Made by a program: the position numbers and the translations under genes. Source: Candidatus Amphrikana amoebophyrae (GTDB lineage: Bacteria; Chlamydiota; Chlamydiia; Chlamydiales; JACRBE01). From it: a stretch of DNA of 43,030 nucleotides. Under the pieces are notes generated by a model. The model worked only from the letters and a program-made list of their open reading frames with translations, was not told the DNA's origin and searched no databases. The stretch's first letter is position 1. The number at the start of each line of letters is the position of its first letter. Location of the stretch: contig JAUHQG010000071.1 in NCBI GenBank assembly GCA_030408475.1, positions 1 through 43,030 of the forward strand, written 5' to 3'. Below, one piece after another: positions 25,972 through 34,101 of the stretch.

Positions 25972-27084
25972 TTAGAAGCTCCAAACTACATCTAAAGTGA
26001 TGCCGTGGATTCCAAGGCTCTCATTTGTTCTTTCGAACTGAGGGTTGTTACCTAATTCATAATCAACTTTTAGCATTTGGTTTTGGAAGAAATAGTACTC
26101 AACATTGTAGCCAAGTCTGATTCCAAAATGATGAGAGTCATCATCTAACATTATGTCATATCCAAGACCCATAACTAACTGTGCAGTAGGAACTACACGG
26201 TGAACATTACCGTTTACAATTAACTCTTGGTTAACATCATCAGTATATTTTTCTTTATGACGAACGCCAAAACGACCGTATAGTAAAGAAGCATTTGCAT
26301 CACTAAAGAAGCTAAATCCTTGACCGATAAACCACTTAGAACCAAGACCTAATTCAGGACCCATGCCCCAAAAGTTAGATTTGTCATTTACTTCAACAGT
26401 GTTACTGCCTAGTTGAGAACCACCAGTATACTGAGTTTTTTGACTCTGATCAATCCAATCAGAAACTAGTCCAAAGTAAGGACGGAAGCTTAGCATTTTA
26501 CTAACAAAATAGTCTCTTCCTAATTGAAGATCTAATAAGTTCATATCTAAGCTATAATCAGAAGTAGCTTTATCACAAGCAGTAAAGCTACCAGCAGTAC
26601 CTGTTCTGATTGAGCTAGATGATCTTAATGGTACAACAGTTCCGTTAAGTCCTGAAGATGTGCTGTTATTTGAGCTTTGGTCAAAATAATGATAACCAAG
26701 TCTTAAATCCATACCATCATGTGGCATGTTATAACCAGCCATTATATTTAAACCCCAATCCCATTTGTAGTTGATATCTGACATATCACCTTTAATTGGG
26801 TATGTGTTAGCTGAATCATCAGTATATGCATACTCTGTTCCACCAGCTTTAGCTTGTTGGTACACAAATCCTGCGCCAATATAAAAGCCTGTTAAGTCCT
26901 TATCTGGTCTTGCTACTGCAGTGTTAGCTCCAGCTGATCCCATCTCATTTGTTGTACGGGCTTGTTTCATTTGTGTCTCAAGTTGAGATACACGTGAATC
27001 CATGTCCATTCCAGCATAGAGAGAAGCGCTAGCAGTTAATGCTACGATTGCAAGAGGGACTTTTTTTAAAATATTTTTGTCCAT
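25972..27084 (-). CDS. MOMP-like porin, array copy 1
   Basis: A 370-residue exported barrel. The start at 27084 follows GAGGAAAG; the frame is open to 27096. Signal peptide ends near ASLYA, followed by MDMDSRVSQLETQMKQARTTNEMGSAGAN, the best-formed version of the N-terminal heptad stretch. The barrel part has YKWDWGLNIMAGYNMP, DLRLGYHYFDQSS, NFWGMGPELGLGSKWFIGQGFS and a terminal LDVVWSF with C-terminal Phe. Upstream lies 27085-27350, a very AT-rich intergenic stretch that should hold the promoter. Outer membrane, pore-forming and probably surface-exposed by family analogy. Confidence 0.92.
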   Translation of the reverse strand: MDKNILKKVPLAIVALTASASLYAGMDMDSRVSQLETQMKQARTTNEMGSAGANTAVARPDKDLTGFYIGAGFVYQQAKAGGTEYAYTDDSANTYPIKGDMSDINYKWDWGLNIMAGYNMPHDGMDLRLGYHYFDQSSNNSTSSGLNGTVVPLRSSSSIRTGTAGSFTACDKATSDYSLDMNLLDLQLGRDYFVSKMLSFRPYFGLVSDWIDQSQKTQYTGGSQLGSNTVEVNDKSNFWGMGPELGLGSKWFIGQGFSFFSDANASLLYGRFGVRHKEKYTDDVNQELIVNGNVHRVVPTAQLVMGLGYDIMLDDDSHHFGIRLGYNVEYYFFQNQMLKVDYELGNNPQFERTNESLGIHGITLDVVWSF

Positions 27085-27350
27085 GTCTTTCCTCATATGG
27101 TTTTTTTCTATAAATTAAAGTTGTTTGTTTCTAATTTCCGTATATATAAAACTAAATATTTAATAAAACAATTTTTAATAATATTTCTTTACAATTAATT
27201 ACTCGAGCCTTTTGTTCTTTAAAAAATGGTTTCAGAGTTATGTATGAAGTCATTTGTCTTTTTTGAGATAAATGAAAAATATTTTTATAAACATTAAGAA
27301 ATATCAACTTATTGGCATTAATTAGTTTGCGTTCTTTGATTTTTATTAAA

Positions 27351-28331
27351 TTATGAAGCATTATGACAGTAATAAGCCGCTCCTTTTAATGCAGTCTCAT
27401 CATCAAGTACTACTTTAATAGGAACTGTTCTAAGTAAATCTTCAAATCGTCCTTTTTTTATAAACGCATCAAAAAAATTGCGTTTTTTAAGAGCTTCTAG
27501 AATTTTGGGAGCAATACCGCCTCCTAAATATAAGCCACCTGTCGCTAAGAACTTAAGAACTAAATTACCCGCTTCAGAGCCATAGATATCTATAAAAATC
27601 CGCATGACTTCGACACACGTTGAATCAGTTTCTCTTAGAGCTTCATTAGATATTATTATAGATGGATCATCTCCTTTCTTTCGAGCTTCAACAACATGGC
27701 ATTTTGGGAAATCCATTATATCGACTAAGAACTGATAAATTTCGTAAAAACCTGAACCACAGAGGATTCGTTCATATGAAACATGGCCATATTTTTTCAT
27801 TAGATATTTCAGAAGCTCTATCTCTAACATATTTTGTGGTGCAAAATCGGTATGTCCTCCTTCACAAGCAAAAGGTCTTGCGCTCTTTCCATCATAATAG
27901 AAACCAGCTTCTCCAAGTCCTGTTCCAGCAGAAATAAGAGCTTGATTACCACGAGCAGAAGAATCTCCGCGATTTATAACATAAAAACTAGAAGGGTCTA
28001 ATGTTTTAATTCCATAAGCATTGGCTTCTAAATCATTAATAAGAAAAATCTCATCAATCCCAAGAGTAAGTTCCATAGTCTTGGCATCTATAATCCAGGG
28101 TAGGTTTGTCGCTTTACATATATTATTTTGAACTGGCCCTGCAATGCCAAAACAAGCTTTTGTTATTTTACCCAGATTGAGATTCCAAAACTCCTTAACG
28201 ATTGTTTCTAAATCTTCATAATTTGCACTTGGGAATTTTTTAGAAGCTATACGCTTTACACTCTCATCTTGACTCACGTAAAGAGCCAAATGGGTCTTAG
28301 TCCCACCAATGTCACCAGCTAAATAATACAT
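27351..28331 (-). CDS. glk: Glucokinase
   Basis: Phosphorylates glucose with ATP at the entry of glycolysis. 326 residues, full length for the bacterial Glk (ROK-related hexokinase fold) family. Motifs: AGDIGGTKTHLALY (phosphate 1, residues 5-18), FGIAGPV, LINDLEANAYGI with the catalytic Asp, ISAGTGLGEAGF (phosphate 2), EGGHTDF with the substrate-binding Glu-His, and LYLGGGIAPKI near the C-terminus. Most Chlamydiaceae lack glucokinase and take up glucose-6-phosphate from the host, whereas several environmental chlamydiae have it. It is divergent from recA. Confidence 0.94.
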   Translation of the reverse strand: MYYLAGDIGGTKTHLALYVSQDESVKRIASKKFPSANYEDLETIVKEFWNLNLGKITKACFGIAGPVQNNICKATNLPWIIDAKTMELTLGIDEIFLINDLEANAYGIKTLDPSSFYVINRGDSSARGNQALISAGTGLGEAGFYYDGKSARPFACEGGHTDFAPQNMLEIELLKYLMKKYGHVSYERILCGSGFYEIYQFLVDIMDFPKCHVVEARKKGDDPSIIISNEALRETDSTCVEVMRIFIDIYGSEAGNLVLKFLATGGLYLGGGIAPKILEALKKRNFFDAFIKKGRFEDLLRTVPIKVVLDDETALKGAAYYCHNAS

Positions 28332-28455
28332 AATTAACCTCTTTTACTGTATCAATGAGATGATATAGGTTTTTTGTCTATTTTTTTCTATTGAAGCTAA
28401 AAGAGAGATGGAACACAATCAAAACCACTTTTAAATCTGTAACCCAGGAAATTAT

Positions 28456-29523
28456 ATGGCTGCCGGAGGAGAAAATCCAAAAAAGAAAGCTCTTATCGCT
28501 GCAATGGCTCACATAGAAAAACAATTTGGTCAAGGGGCGATTATGTCGCTTGGACAACAAGCAATTAGAAGAGTTATTAGTACTATTTCTACAGGCTCAG
28601 TCACTCTAGATTTAGCTTTAGGTATAGGGGGAGTCCCTAGAGGTAGAATTGTTGAAGTTTATGGTCCTGAATCTTCAGGTAAATCTACTTTAGCCCTTCA
28701 TATCGTAAGCAATTGTCAAAAAAATGGTGGTATTGCAGCTTATATTGATGCTGAACATGCTCTTGATCCTAGTTACGCTAAAAAAATTGGTGTAAACCTA
28801 GATGAATTAATGATTTCTCAACCTGATTGTGGAGAAGATGCTCTTAATATTGCTGAACTATTAGCACGCTCTAATGCTGTTGAAGTCATTGTAATCGACT
28901 CTGTTGCTGCTCTTGTTCCAAAAAATGAACTCGAAGGTGAAATTGGCGATACTCATGTTGGTCTTCAAGCTAGAATGATGTCACAAGCTTTAAGAAAATT
29001 AACTGCAACTTTAGCTAACTCAAACACTTGCGCCATCTTTATCAACCAAATTCGTGAAAAAGTGGGAGTTATGTTTGGTAGTCCTGAAACAACTTCTGGC
29101 GGTAGAGCTCTTAAGTTTTATTCTTCTATTAGAATGGACATTAGACGTATTGGAAGTATTAAAGGTGCTGATAACTTAGATAAAGGAAACCGAGTTAAAG
29201 TTAAGGTTGTTAAAAATAAAATGGCCCCACCTTTTAGAATAGCCGAATTTGACATACTCTTTAATGAAGGAATATCTAGAGCAGGATCTATCATTGATCT
29301 AGGTGTCGAACACAATATAATAGAGAAGAAGGGAACTTGGCTTAACTATAAAGACAAGAGATTCCAAGGTAAAGAACAAGCGAGATTAGAGCTAAATAAT
29401 AACCCTGCTCTTATGGCAGAACTAGAAAAACTGATCACTAAAGAAGTTCAGGAAAAACTAAATCCTCCAGCGCAAACACCTAAGGAAGAAAATGTTAGTC
29501 CAAAAACTGAAGTCTCAGTTTAA
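28456..29523 (+). CDS. recA: Recombinase RecA
   Basis: Catalyses homologous strand exchange and activates the SOS-type response where one exists. 355 residues. Walker A GPESSGKS at 70-77, Walker [11 protein letters not shown], loop L1 ([22 protein letters not shown]), loop L2 ([25 protein letters not shown]), and the C-terminal acidic/polar tail. AGGAAA lies upstream of the ATG. A motif-built palindromic terminator follows. It is relevant that RecA is the enzyme that would integrate DNA taken up by transformation. Confidence 0.98.
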   Translation: MAAGGENPKKKALIAAMAHIEKQFGQGAIMSLGQQAIRRVISTISTGSVTLDLALGIGGVPRGRIVEVYGPESSGKSTLALHIVSNCQKNGGIAAYIDAEHALDPSYAKKIGVNLDELMISQPDCGEDALNIAELLARSNAVEVIVIDSVAALVPKNELEGEIGDTHVGLQARMMSQALRKLTATLANSNTCAIFINQIREKVGVMFGSPETTSGGRALKFYSSIRMDIRRIGSIKGADNLDKGNRVKVKVVKNKMAPPFRIAEFDILFNEGISRAGSIIDLGVEHNIIEKKGTWLNYKDKRFQGKEQARLELNNNPALMAELEKLITKEVQEKLNPPAQTPKEENVSPKTEVSV

Positions 29524-29570
29524 ACAATCTTAAGTTGTTAATCATCAGTATGTTACCCTCTTGAATGTAC

Positions 29571-29597
29571 AGCTGGCTTTACATTGTAAAGCCAGCT
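29571..29597. terminator. Perfect 13-bp palindrome downstream of recA made of two TGTAAAGCCAG motifs
   Basis: AGCTGGCTTTACA (29571-29583) and TGTAAAGCCAGCT (29585-29597) are perfect inverted complements around one T. Each arm holds the full 11-mer TGTAAAGCCAG. A third, one-mismatch copy (GAATGTACAGC, 29563-29573) overlaps the left arm. It lies about 50 bp after the recA stop, with AT-rich sequence but no pure T-run after it, and is the likely recA terminator. Confidence 0.75.
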
Positions 29598-29625
29598 ATT
29601 TATTGTATTTAAAATAATCTTTTTG

Positions 29626-29634
29626 TGTTATAAT
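29626..29634 (+). promoter_or_regulatory. Extended -10 promoter candidate for the small gene at 29666
   Basis: TGT followed by a perfect TATAAT (29629-29634) makes an extended -10 element. No good -35 hexamer is seen at the usual spacing. It lies about 30 bp upstream of the ATG at 29666 and just after the recA terminator, so it would give the small gene its own start of transcription. Confidence 0.45.
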
Positions 29635-29665
29635 TACGATATAATAAATAAAAATGAGGTTAAAA

Positions 29666-29962
29666 ATGAGCGAAATTGATCAAGAGCTCAATGGAGCAAT
29701 AGCAAGGGCTGAAAAAGCTTTTGGCGACATAACAAACTTAGGACCAGAGATTTATGCTAAAAGGTTGGGGGCGCTGCCGAATTCAACATTAGCGAACGAT
29801 ATATTAGAAGATTACAAAAAAGATTTTAAAGGGAATCTACAAGACCAACTTAATTTAGCAGGAATTAAAGAAGGTGATAGTGCGCTTTTACAAATCTACA
29901 AACTCCATGAGTATGAAAGAAGAGATAAGTTGAAATCAAGCAAGAAGAGCACTGGAAAGTAA
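29666..29962 (+). CDS. Small acidic/basic soluble protein of unknown function
   Basis: A 98-residue protein with no signal peptide or membrane segment. The start at 29666 is favoured over 29654 because GAGG lies about seven bases before it. The sequence is helical and charged: MSEIDQELNGAIARAEKAFGD..., a GALPNSTLANDILEDYKKDF middle and a Lys/Ser-rich tail (KSSKKSTGK). Its 3' end overlaps the convergent ispA by 27 bp. I recognise no family. An own promoter and good ribosome-binding site support it as real. Confidence 0.6.
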   Translation: MSEIDQELNGAIARAEKAFGDITNLGPEIYAKRLGALPNSTLANDILEDYKKDFKGNLQDQLNLAGIKEGDSALLQIYKLHEYERRDKLKSSKKSTGK

Positions 29963-30787
29963 TTTTTCAGCGATGTAGATAAGTTCATCACATTTCAAAT
30001 CAAGTTCATCCAATAAGCTTAAATAGGAATTAACATGAGTATTTAAGAGTTCTTCAGTTTTATCTAATCCAACAGAAGCTGAGATATTTACAGTTTTCTC
30101 ATTAATTTTGTCTTCAGTAGCATCTAACAGATCATCAGTAATTTGAAAGGCCATGCCATAGTGAAAAGAGAGTTGTTTAACTTTAGGAAGAAGGGCTAAA
30201 GGACCACCACCGAAAATCCAACCCAACAGAAAAGCCACTTCAAAAAGAGTAATAGTTTTATGATAAATAACTTTCAAAGAGAACTCTAAATTTTGTTGCT
30301 CGGGAAACAAGTCCCAATACTGGCCTGTGGTAGCTCCATTAAAGCCAGCACAACGAGTAGCACACTCTAAAGCAAGAGCAAGCCTTTCATTTGACAGTGC
30401 AGAGAGGGTGCTGTTTTCATGAATTTTAGCAAATGCAGCGGAAATAAGGCCATAACTAGTGAGTAGGGCAGTAGATTCACCATAAACATTGTGAAGAGTG
30501 CTCTTGTCGCGTCTAAATGCTTCATTATCCATACAAGGAAGATCATCAGCAATTAAAGAAGAAGTGTGAAAATATTCAACAGAGAGAGCTGAAGGGATTG
30601 CTTGAGAAATATCTCCAAGCTTTTCAGAAATAGCTAAAGCAATAATTGGGCGAATTCTTTTACCACCATTAAGAAGGCAATATTGAGCAGACTCAACAAG
30701 TTTATTTTCTGGGCAAAGAGATGGTATATCTTTTTTAAGCTCTTCAATGAAAAAATTTCGAAGTCTAGAAAGGGGAGATTGGTTCAT
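29936..30787 (-). CDS. ispA: Farnesyl/geranyl diphosphate synthase
   Basis: Head-to-tail prenyl synthase making farnesyl diphosphate from IPP and DMAPP, precursor of undecaprenyl and quinone chains. 283 residues. First Asp-rich motif DDLPCMDNE at 81-89 (DDxxxxD, the bacterial type with two extra residues), GGKRIRP at 41-47 for IPP binding, and the second motif QITDDLLDATED near 215-225. It starts inside the stop of the GlmU-like gene (ATGA, 30784-30787). The pair matches CT629-CT628 of C. trachomatis from memory. Confidence 0.93.
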   Translation of the reverse strand: MNQSPLSRLRNFFIEELKKDIPSLCPENKLVESAQYCLLNGGKRIRPIIALAISEKLGDISQAIPSALSVEYFHTSSLIADDLPCMDNEAFRRDKSTLHNVYGESTALLTSYGLISAAFAKIHENSTLSALSNERLALALECATRCAGFNGATTGQYWDLFPEQQNLEFSLKVIYHKTITLFEVAFLLGWIFGGGPLALLPKVKQLSFHYGMAFQITDDLLDATEDKINEKTVNISASVGLDKTEELLNTHVNSYLSLLDELDLKCDELIYIAEKLLSSALLA

Positions 30788-31437
30788 TTTTTACTTCTTG
30801 GTGAATGAGTTTTGATTTTAGCATTTGATAGAACAAATGAGTTTTTCTGAATAAATGAACCTGGATTAATTACCAAATTACAACTTAGGCTGCTGTCATC
30901 ACCAATGATAGCACCCAATTTATGTCGACCACTTGAACACTTTTCTTCTTCGTTTTTTAAAATGATCTCTTTCATGTCTAATCGAACATTAGCGCAAATT
31001 AAACCGGCGCCTAAATTCACACGTGCACCAATAATACTGTCGCCAACATAATTAAAATGAGGTAATTTTGCTCCTTCAAGGAGTATACTCTCTTTTACTT
31101 CACTACAATGACCTAATAAAGCATCTTGACTGATTATTGAGTACGGACGCACTAAAGAACCATGAGCTATTGTAGCTCCATCTTCAATAATGCAAGGCCC
31201 TTTTATTAAAGTGAAGGGTTCAATTGTGACATTTTTGCCTATATATATTTGTTCTTCATTTTCTAAAATGGACCAACTAGGAACTTCGCTATAAATACCA
31301 TAGTTTGAAAAACCATCTAAATAATCTCGTAAACGATCTAAAACTTCCCAAGCAAAACAGTTTTTCTTAAATAGCTGTGGGTGTTTAAAGTTTCGTAAAT
31401 CAAAATATTGCTCAAAGAAGAACTCTGAATGTGACAT
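30784..31437 (-). CDS. GlmU-like left-handed beta-helix acyltransferase domain protein
   Basis: A 217-residue protein with hexapeptide-repeat character: IYIGKNVTIEPFTLIKGPCIIEDGATIAHGSLVRPYS and then LPHFNYVGDSIIGARVNLGAGLICANVR, which matches the GlmU acetyltransferase region including its conserved His and the NLGAG turn. The N-terminal pyrophosphorylase domain of GlmU is missing, as in chlamydial proteins annotated glmU. It therefore may carry only acyl transfer to a (UDP-)amino sugar, with the uridylyl step done elsewhere; this is inference. It is coupled to ispA and its upstream flank is the origin-like region. Confidence 0.75.
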   Translation of the reverse strand: MSHSEFFFEQYFDLRNFKHPQLFKKNCFAWEVLDRLRDYLDGFSNYGIYSEVPSWSILENEEQIYIGKNVTIEPFTLIKGPCIIEDGATIAHGSLVRPYSIISQDALLGHCSEVKESILLEGAKLPHFNYVGDSIIGARVNLGAGLICANVRLDMKEIILKNEEEKCSSGRHKLGAIIGDDSSLSCNLVINPGSFIQKNSFVLSNAKIKTHSPRSKK

Positions 31438-31807
31438 TTGGCCTCTTTTCTGTTTAGTCTAATCATATCTTACTTATGTTAATAGGAAAAAAAGCGTTTT
31501 AACTGGCTTTACAACAACTTTTCCACATGGGAAACTTGATCATAACTCATTTTTAGAGCATTTTTAGACAATATTCAAGTTTTCCACAACGTCTTATTAT
31601 ATATAACATATATATATTATAATATTCTTCTTCTTAAGAGCGTGTGGGTTTTGTTCATAAACAAGGGATTTTCATTGAGGAAAAGTTTGTTCATAAGGTG
31701 TTTACAAAATGTCTAAAAGTGGATGTTTTTGAACAAGAGAGAGTTGTGAACAGAACTTCAACCAAGAGATGAACAAGTTATTGACGTAGTTATAAACGAA
31801 AGAAAAA
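31438..31807. other. Gene-free region resembling a replication origin (candidate oriC)
   Basis: No gene is visible in these 370 bases. Two TTTTCCACA boxes (31519-31527 and 31580-31588) fit the DnaA consensus TTWTNCACA exactly. Two TGTTCATAA (31652-31660, 31688-31696) are one base off its reverse complement TGTGNATAA, and TGTGAACAG (31745-31753) is a weaker form. Between the groups lies an almost pure A/T tract at 31594-31626, like an unwinding element. GAACA/TGTTC words recur five times after it. One TGTAAAGCC copy is at 31505. This organisation suits an origin; a complex regulatory region is the alternative. No dnaA is present in the window. Confidence 0.4.
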
Positions 31808-31882
31808 TCTGAGTGAGAGGATTCGAACCTCCGACCTCAAGCACCCCAAGCTTGCGCGCTAACCAAGCTGCGCCACACCCAG
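31808..31882 (-). tRNA. tRNA-Pro (anticodon GGG)
   Basis: On the minus strand the gene starts CTGGGTG, pairing with CACTCAG over seven pairs including one G-U. The D-arm is GCGC...GCGC, the anticodon stem CAAGC/GCTTG encloses TTGGGGT, giving anticodon GGG (codon CCC, CCU by wobble). The T-arm GGAGG-TTCGAAT-CCTCT is standard. The first pair C1-G72 and discriminator A73 are the known identity marks of bacterial tRNA-Pro. CCA is not encoded. Five Ts follow directly, a likely terminator. Confidence 0.96.
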
Positions 31883-31906
31883 ATAAAGGAGAAATTAGTC
31901 GATGCA

Positions 31907-31936
31907 AGGATATCATGCAGTTTGCTTTTCTGTCAA
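31907..31936 (-). promoter_or_regulatory. Promoter candidate for tRNA-Pro
   Basis: On the minus strand a perfect -35 TTGACA (31936-31931) is followed by an 18-bp spacer and a -10 TATCCT (31912-31907). Transcription would start about 15-20 bp before the mature tRNA end at 31882, the usual distance for tRNA genes. Confidence 0.5.
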
Positions 31937-31950
31937 ATATGGAGGTAGAC

Positions 31951-31956
31951 TATAAT
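31951..31956 (+). promoter_or_regulatory. -10 promoter candidate for ung
   Basis: A perfect TATAAT followed by ATATAATG lies about 40 bp before the ung ATG. The -35 region is poor. It overlaps the upstream side of the divergent tRNA promoter region. Confidence 0.35.
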
Positions 31957-31993
31957 ATATAATGACAATGAACTAAAGTAGAGGATACGAAGA

Positions 31994-32671
31994 ATGAGTA
32001 TAGTGATCTCTAAAAATTGGGAAGAAATTCTTAAAGATGAATTTAATCAAAGCTATTTTCAAAGTTTAACTCATTTTATACAAAAAGAAATCGAGAATGG
32101 TAAGACTATATATCCTCCAATCGAAGATATATATAAGGCTTTTCTCTATACAAGTTATGACGAAGTAAGAGTGGTTATTCTTGGTCAAGACCCATATCAT
32201 GGTCCAAATCAAGCTCATGGTCTTTGTTTTAGTGTAAAAAAAGGAGTTAAAATACCTCCTTCATTAAAAAACATCTATAAAGAGCTACAAAACGATTTAA
32301 ATCTTCAAATTCCAGAACATGGCTGCTTGACTCAGTGGGCAAATCAAGGGGTTTTATTGCTAAACTCAACCCTTACTGTTAACAAAGGGGCTCCAAAATC
32401 TCATTTTGGTCAAGGTTGGGAAAAATTTACTGACGCTGTGGTCAATAAACTTATAGAAAGGAGAGAACCGGTTGTTTTTTTGCTTTGGGGCAATAGTGCC
32501 CATCAAAAAGGGGAGTTGATTAAAAAAAACTCTTCACACCATGCTGTTTTAAAATGTGCACACCCTTCTCCATTCTCAGCTCGTAAGTTTTTTGGTTGTC
32601 GCCATTTTTCCAAAACTAATCAGGTTTTGATAAGCTGGAAAGTAGAGCCCATAGATTGGCAAATAACATAA
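31994..32671 (+). CDS. ung: Uracil-DNA glycosylase (family 1)
   Basis: Removes uracil from DNA as the first step of base excision repair. 225 residues, normal length. Water-activating Asp in GQDPYHGPNQAHGLCFSV (about D64), the uracil-binding NSTLTVNKGAPKSH, and the DNA-intercalation loop AHPSPFSARKFFGCRHFSKTN with catalytic His. Its neighbour order (near rdgB in C. trachomatis, CT606-CT607 from memory) is not kept here. Confidence 0.97.
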   Translation: MSIVISKNWEEILKDEFNQSYFQSLTHFIQKEIENGKTIYPPIEDIYKAFLYTSYDEVRVVILGQDPYHGPNQAHGLCFSVKKGVKIPPSLKNIYKELQNDLNLQIPEHGCLTQWANQGVLLLNSTLTVNKGAPKSHFGQGWEKFTDAVVNKLIERREPVVFLLWGNSAHQKGELIKKNSSHHAVLKCAHPSPFSARKFFGCRHFSKTNQVLISWKVEPIDWQIT

Positions 32672-32775
32672 CCCACAAATAATTAAGTGGTTAGTTATGT
32701 CTATTAAATCCTGCCCTCTCTTTCCCTTGCAAGATATTCAATTTTTTTTTATTTAATGTATTTAAAACACTTTTT

Positions 32776-32784
32776 TGCTATAAT
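32776..32784 (+). promoter_or_regulatory. Extended -10 promoter candidate for the CesT-like gene
   Basis: TGC followed by TATAAT (32779-32784) forms an extended -10 element 31 bp before the ATG at 32816. No convincing -35 hexamer is at the usual spacing. Confidence 0.45.
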
Positions 32785-32815
32785 TCCCCTTAAACTTAAT
32801 GGAATACATTAAAAT

Positions 32816-33184
32816 ATGTTATTTAAAGCTTTTTTACAACTATCTTGTCAACTTGTGGATACTCCTTTTGGAAAGGTGTCTATTGATGAAAGAGAAATTG
32901 AGTTCCATACTTCAGAAAAAGTGTGGTTGTTATCATCTAAAATATATTCTAATCAATCGATTCCAGCGTCAATGACTGGGTTACTCACTCAAACATCTTT
33001 GAATAAATGGGGAGTAAAAGGGGCACAATTTAGGTATAACAAGAAAGATAATAGTATATCATTAGTTCAAAAATCGCCGCCGTTATCTAATTTTGTCAAT
33101 TTTAAGAGTTCAATTGATTTATTCATTAAATTAGTTGAAGAGTGGGAAAGAGCTGTATTAGCTTTAGACCCAACCTTTGCATAA
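32816..33184 (+). CDS. Small protein resembling a CesT-type secretion chaperone
   Basis: A 122-residue soluble protein without signal peptide. The order of elements fits small type III secretion chaperones of the CesT/SycE fold: an N-terminal helix (MLFKAFLQLSCQL), strands including EIEFHTSEKVWLLSSKIY, a central helix/turn (LLTQTSLNKWGVKGAQFRYNKKDNSISLVQ) and a long C-terminal helix SSIDLFIKLVEEWERAVLALDP. Chlamydiae rely on many such chaperones, usually next to an effector, but here the neighbours are ung and dapA. The sequence similarity is weak by nature in this fold, so this is a structural guess. Confidence 0.45.
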   Translation: MLFKAFLQLSCQLVDTPFGKVSIDEREIEFHTSEKVWLLSSKIYSNQSIPASMTGLLTQTSLNKWGVKGAQFRYNKKDNSISLVQKSPPLSNFVNFKSSIDLFIKLVEEWERAVLALDPTFA

Positions 33185-33231
33185 ATAGTCTTATTATATA
33201 GACTAGAATAAATCCAATAGAGGTTTATTTT

Positions 33232-34101
33232 ATGTTCCCACCCTATTCAAGTATTGTTCCTATTATTACACCATTTCAGACTGATTTATCTATTGATTAT
33301 GTATCTCTATCAAAAATGATAGAATGGCAAATTGATCAAGGGAGTGATGGAATAGTTTGTTTTGGAACGACTGGAGAATCTCCAACTCTAACTTTTGATG
33401 AGAAACTAGATCTTTTAAAATTTATACTCGAAATAACTAGAGGTAAAATTCCTGTTATTGCAAATTGTGGCACAAATTCTACACAAGAGTCACTTAATCT
33501 AACTATAGCATGTAAAGAACTTGGAGCTGATTGTGGTTTAACTGTAGTTCCTTATTATAATAGGCCTTCTGAAAGAGGATGTATAGAACACTTCACTAAG
33601 CTTTCTCAAGTTGGTCTCCCATTAATTTTATATCATATTCCATCTAGAACTCAAGTTACTCTTTCATTTAATGTTATTGAAAAAATCTTAAATTTACCTA
33701 ATTTTATTGGTATCAAAGAGTGCTCAGGTGATCTCCATTTATTTGCTAAACTAGCAAAACATTTTCCTTCAAAAAACTTATTCTCGGGATCTGATTTAAC
33801 CCTACTCGATGAGATAAAATCAGGCGCTAATGGAAGCATTGGTGCTATCGCAAATATTATCCCTAAAACCTGGTCAAATATTTGTAAATTAGCTCATGTA
33901 AAGCCAGAAGAAGCGGATGAAATTTTCTCTCCACTTTTACCTGCACTAAATGCTATTTATAGCGAGACGAATCCAAGTGGTGTAAAATACGCTTTGAGCC
34001 TTTTAGGTTATTGTAAAAATCAATTAAGGTTGCCAATGGTTACCCTTTCAAGTGAAGGAGAAAAAAAGGTGGCTTTACATTCTCATCTGCTTAAGTTCTA
34101 A
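33232..34101 (+). CDS. dapA: 4-hydroxy-tetrahydrodipicolinate synthase
   Basis: Condenses pyruvate and aspartate semialdehyde at the start of the DAP/lysine pathway. 289 residues. Motifs: FGTTGESPTL (44-53, pyruvate carboxylate binding), VPYYNRPSERG, catalytic Tyr in YHIPSRT (Y134; the Arg of this motif is also conserved), Schiff-base Lys in GIKECSGD (K162), and SGSDLTLLDEI...GSIGAIAN. In chlamydiae DAP feeds peptidoglycan. Its 3' end overlaps the convergent glycosyltransferase-like gene by 27 bp. TGTAAAGCC copies at 33897 (VKP) and 34071. Confidence 0.95.
   Translation: MFPPYSSIVPIITPFQTDLSIDYVSLSKMIEWQIDQGSDGIVCFGTTGESPTLTFDEKLDLLKFILEITRGKIPVIANCGTNSTQESLNLTIACKELGADCGLTVVPYYNRPSERGCIEHFTKLSQVGLPLILYHIPSRTQVTLSFNVIEKILNLPNFIGIKECSGDLHLFAKLAKHFPSKNLFSGSDLTLLDEIKSGANGSIGAIANIIPKTWSNICKLAHVKPEEADEIFSPLLPALNAIYSETNPSGVKYALSLLGYCKNQLRLPMVTLSSEGEKKVALHSHLLKF

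Noticed and set aside
27152..27361. A 69-residue open frame between glk and porin copy 1
   Set aside because: Lys/Ile/Asn-rich as expected from random AT-rich DNA, starts inside the 3' end of glk, has no good ribosome-binding site and occupies the place where the porin promoter and glk 3' end should be.
21077..30787. Integrated prophage or insertion sequence
   Set aside because: No transposase, integrase, terminal inverted repeats or target duplications were seen anywhere in the window; the repeats present are short and non-coding.
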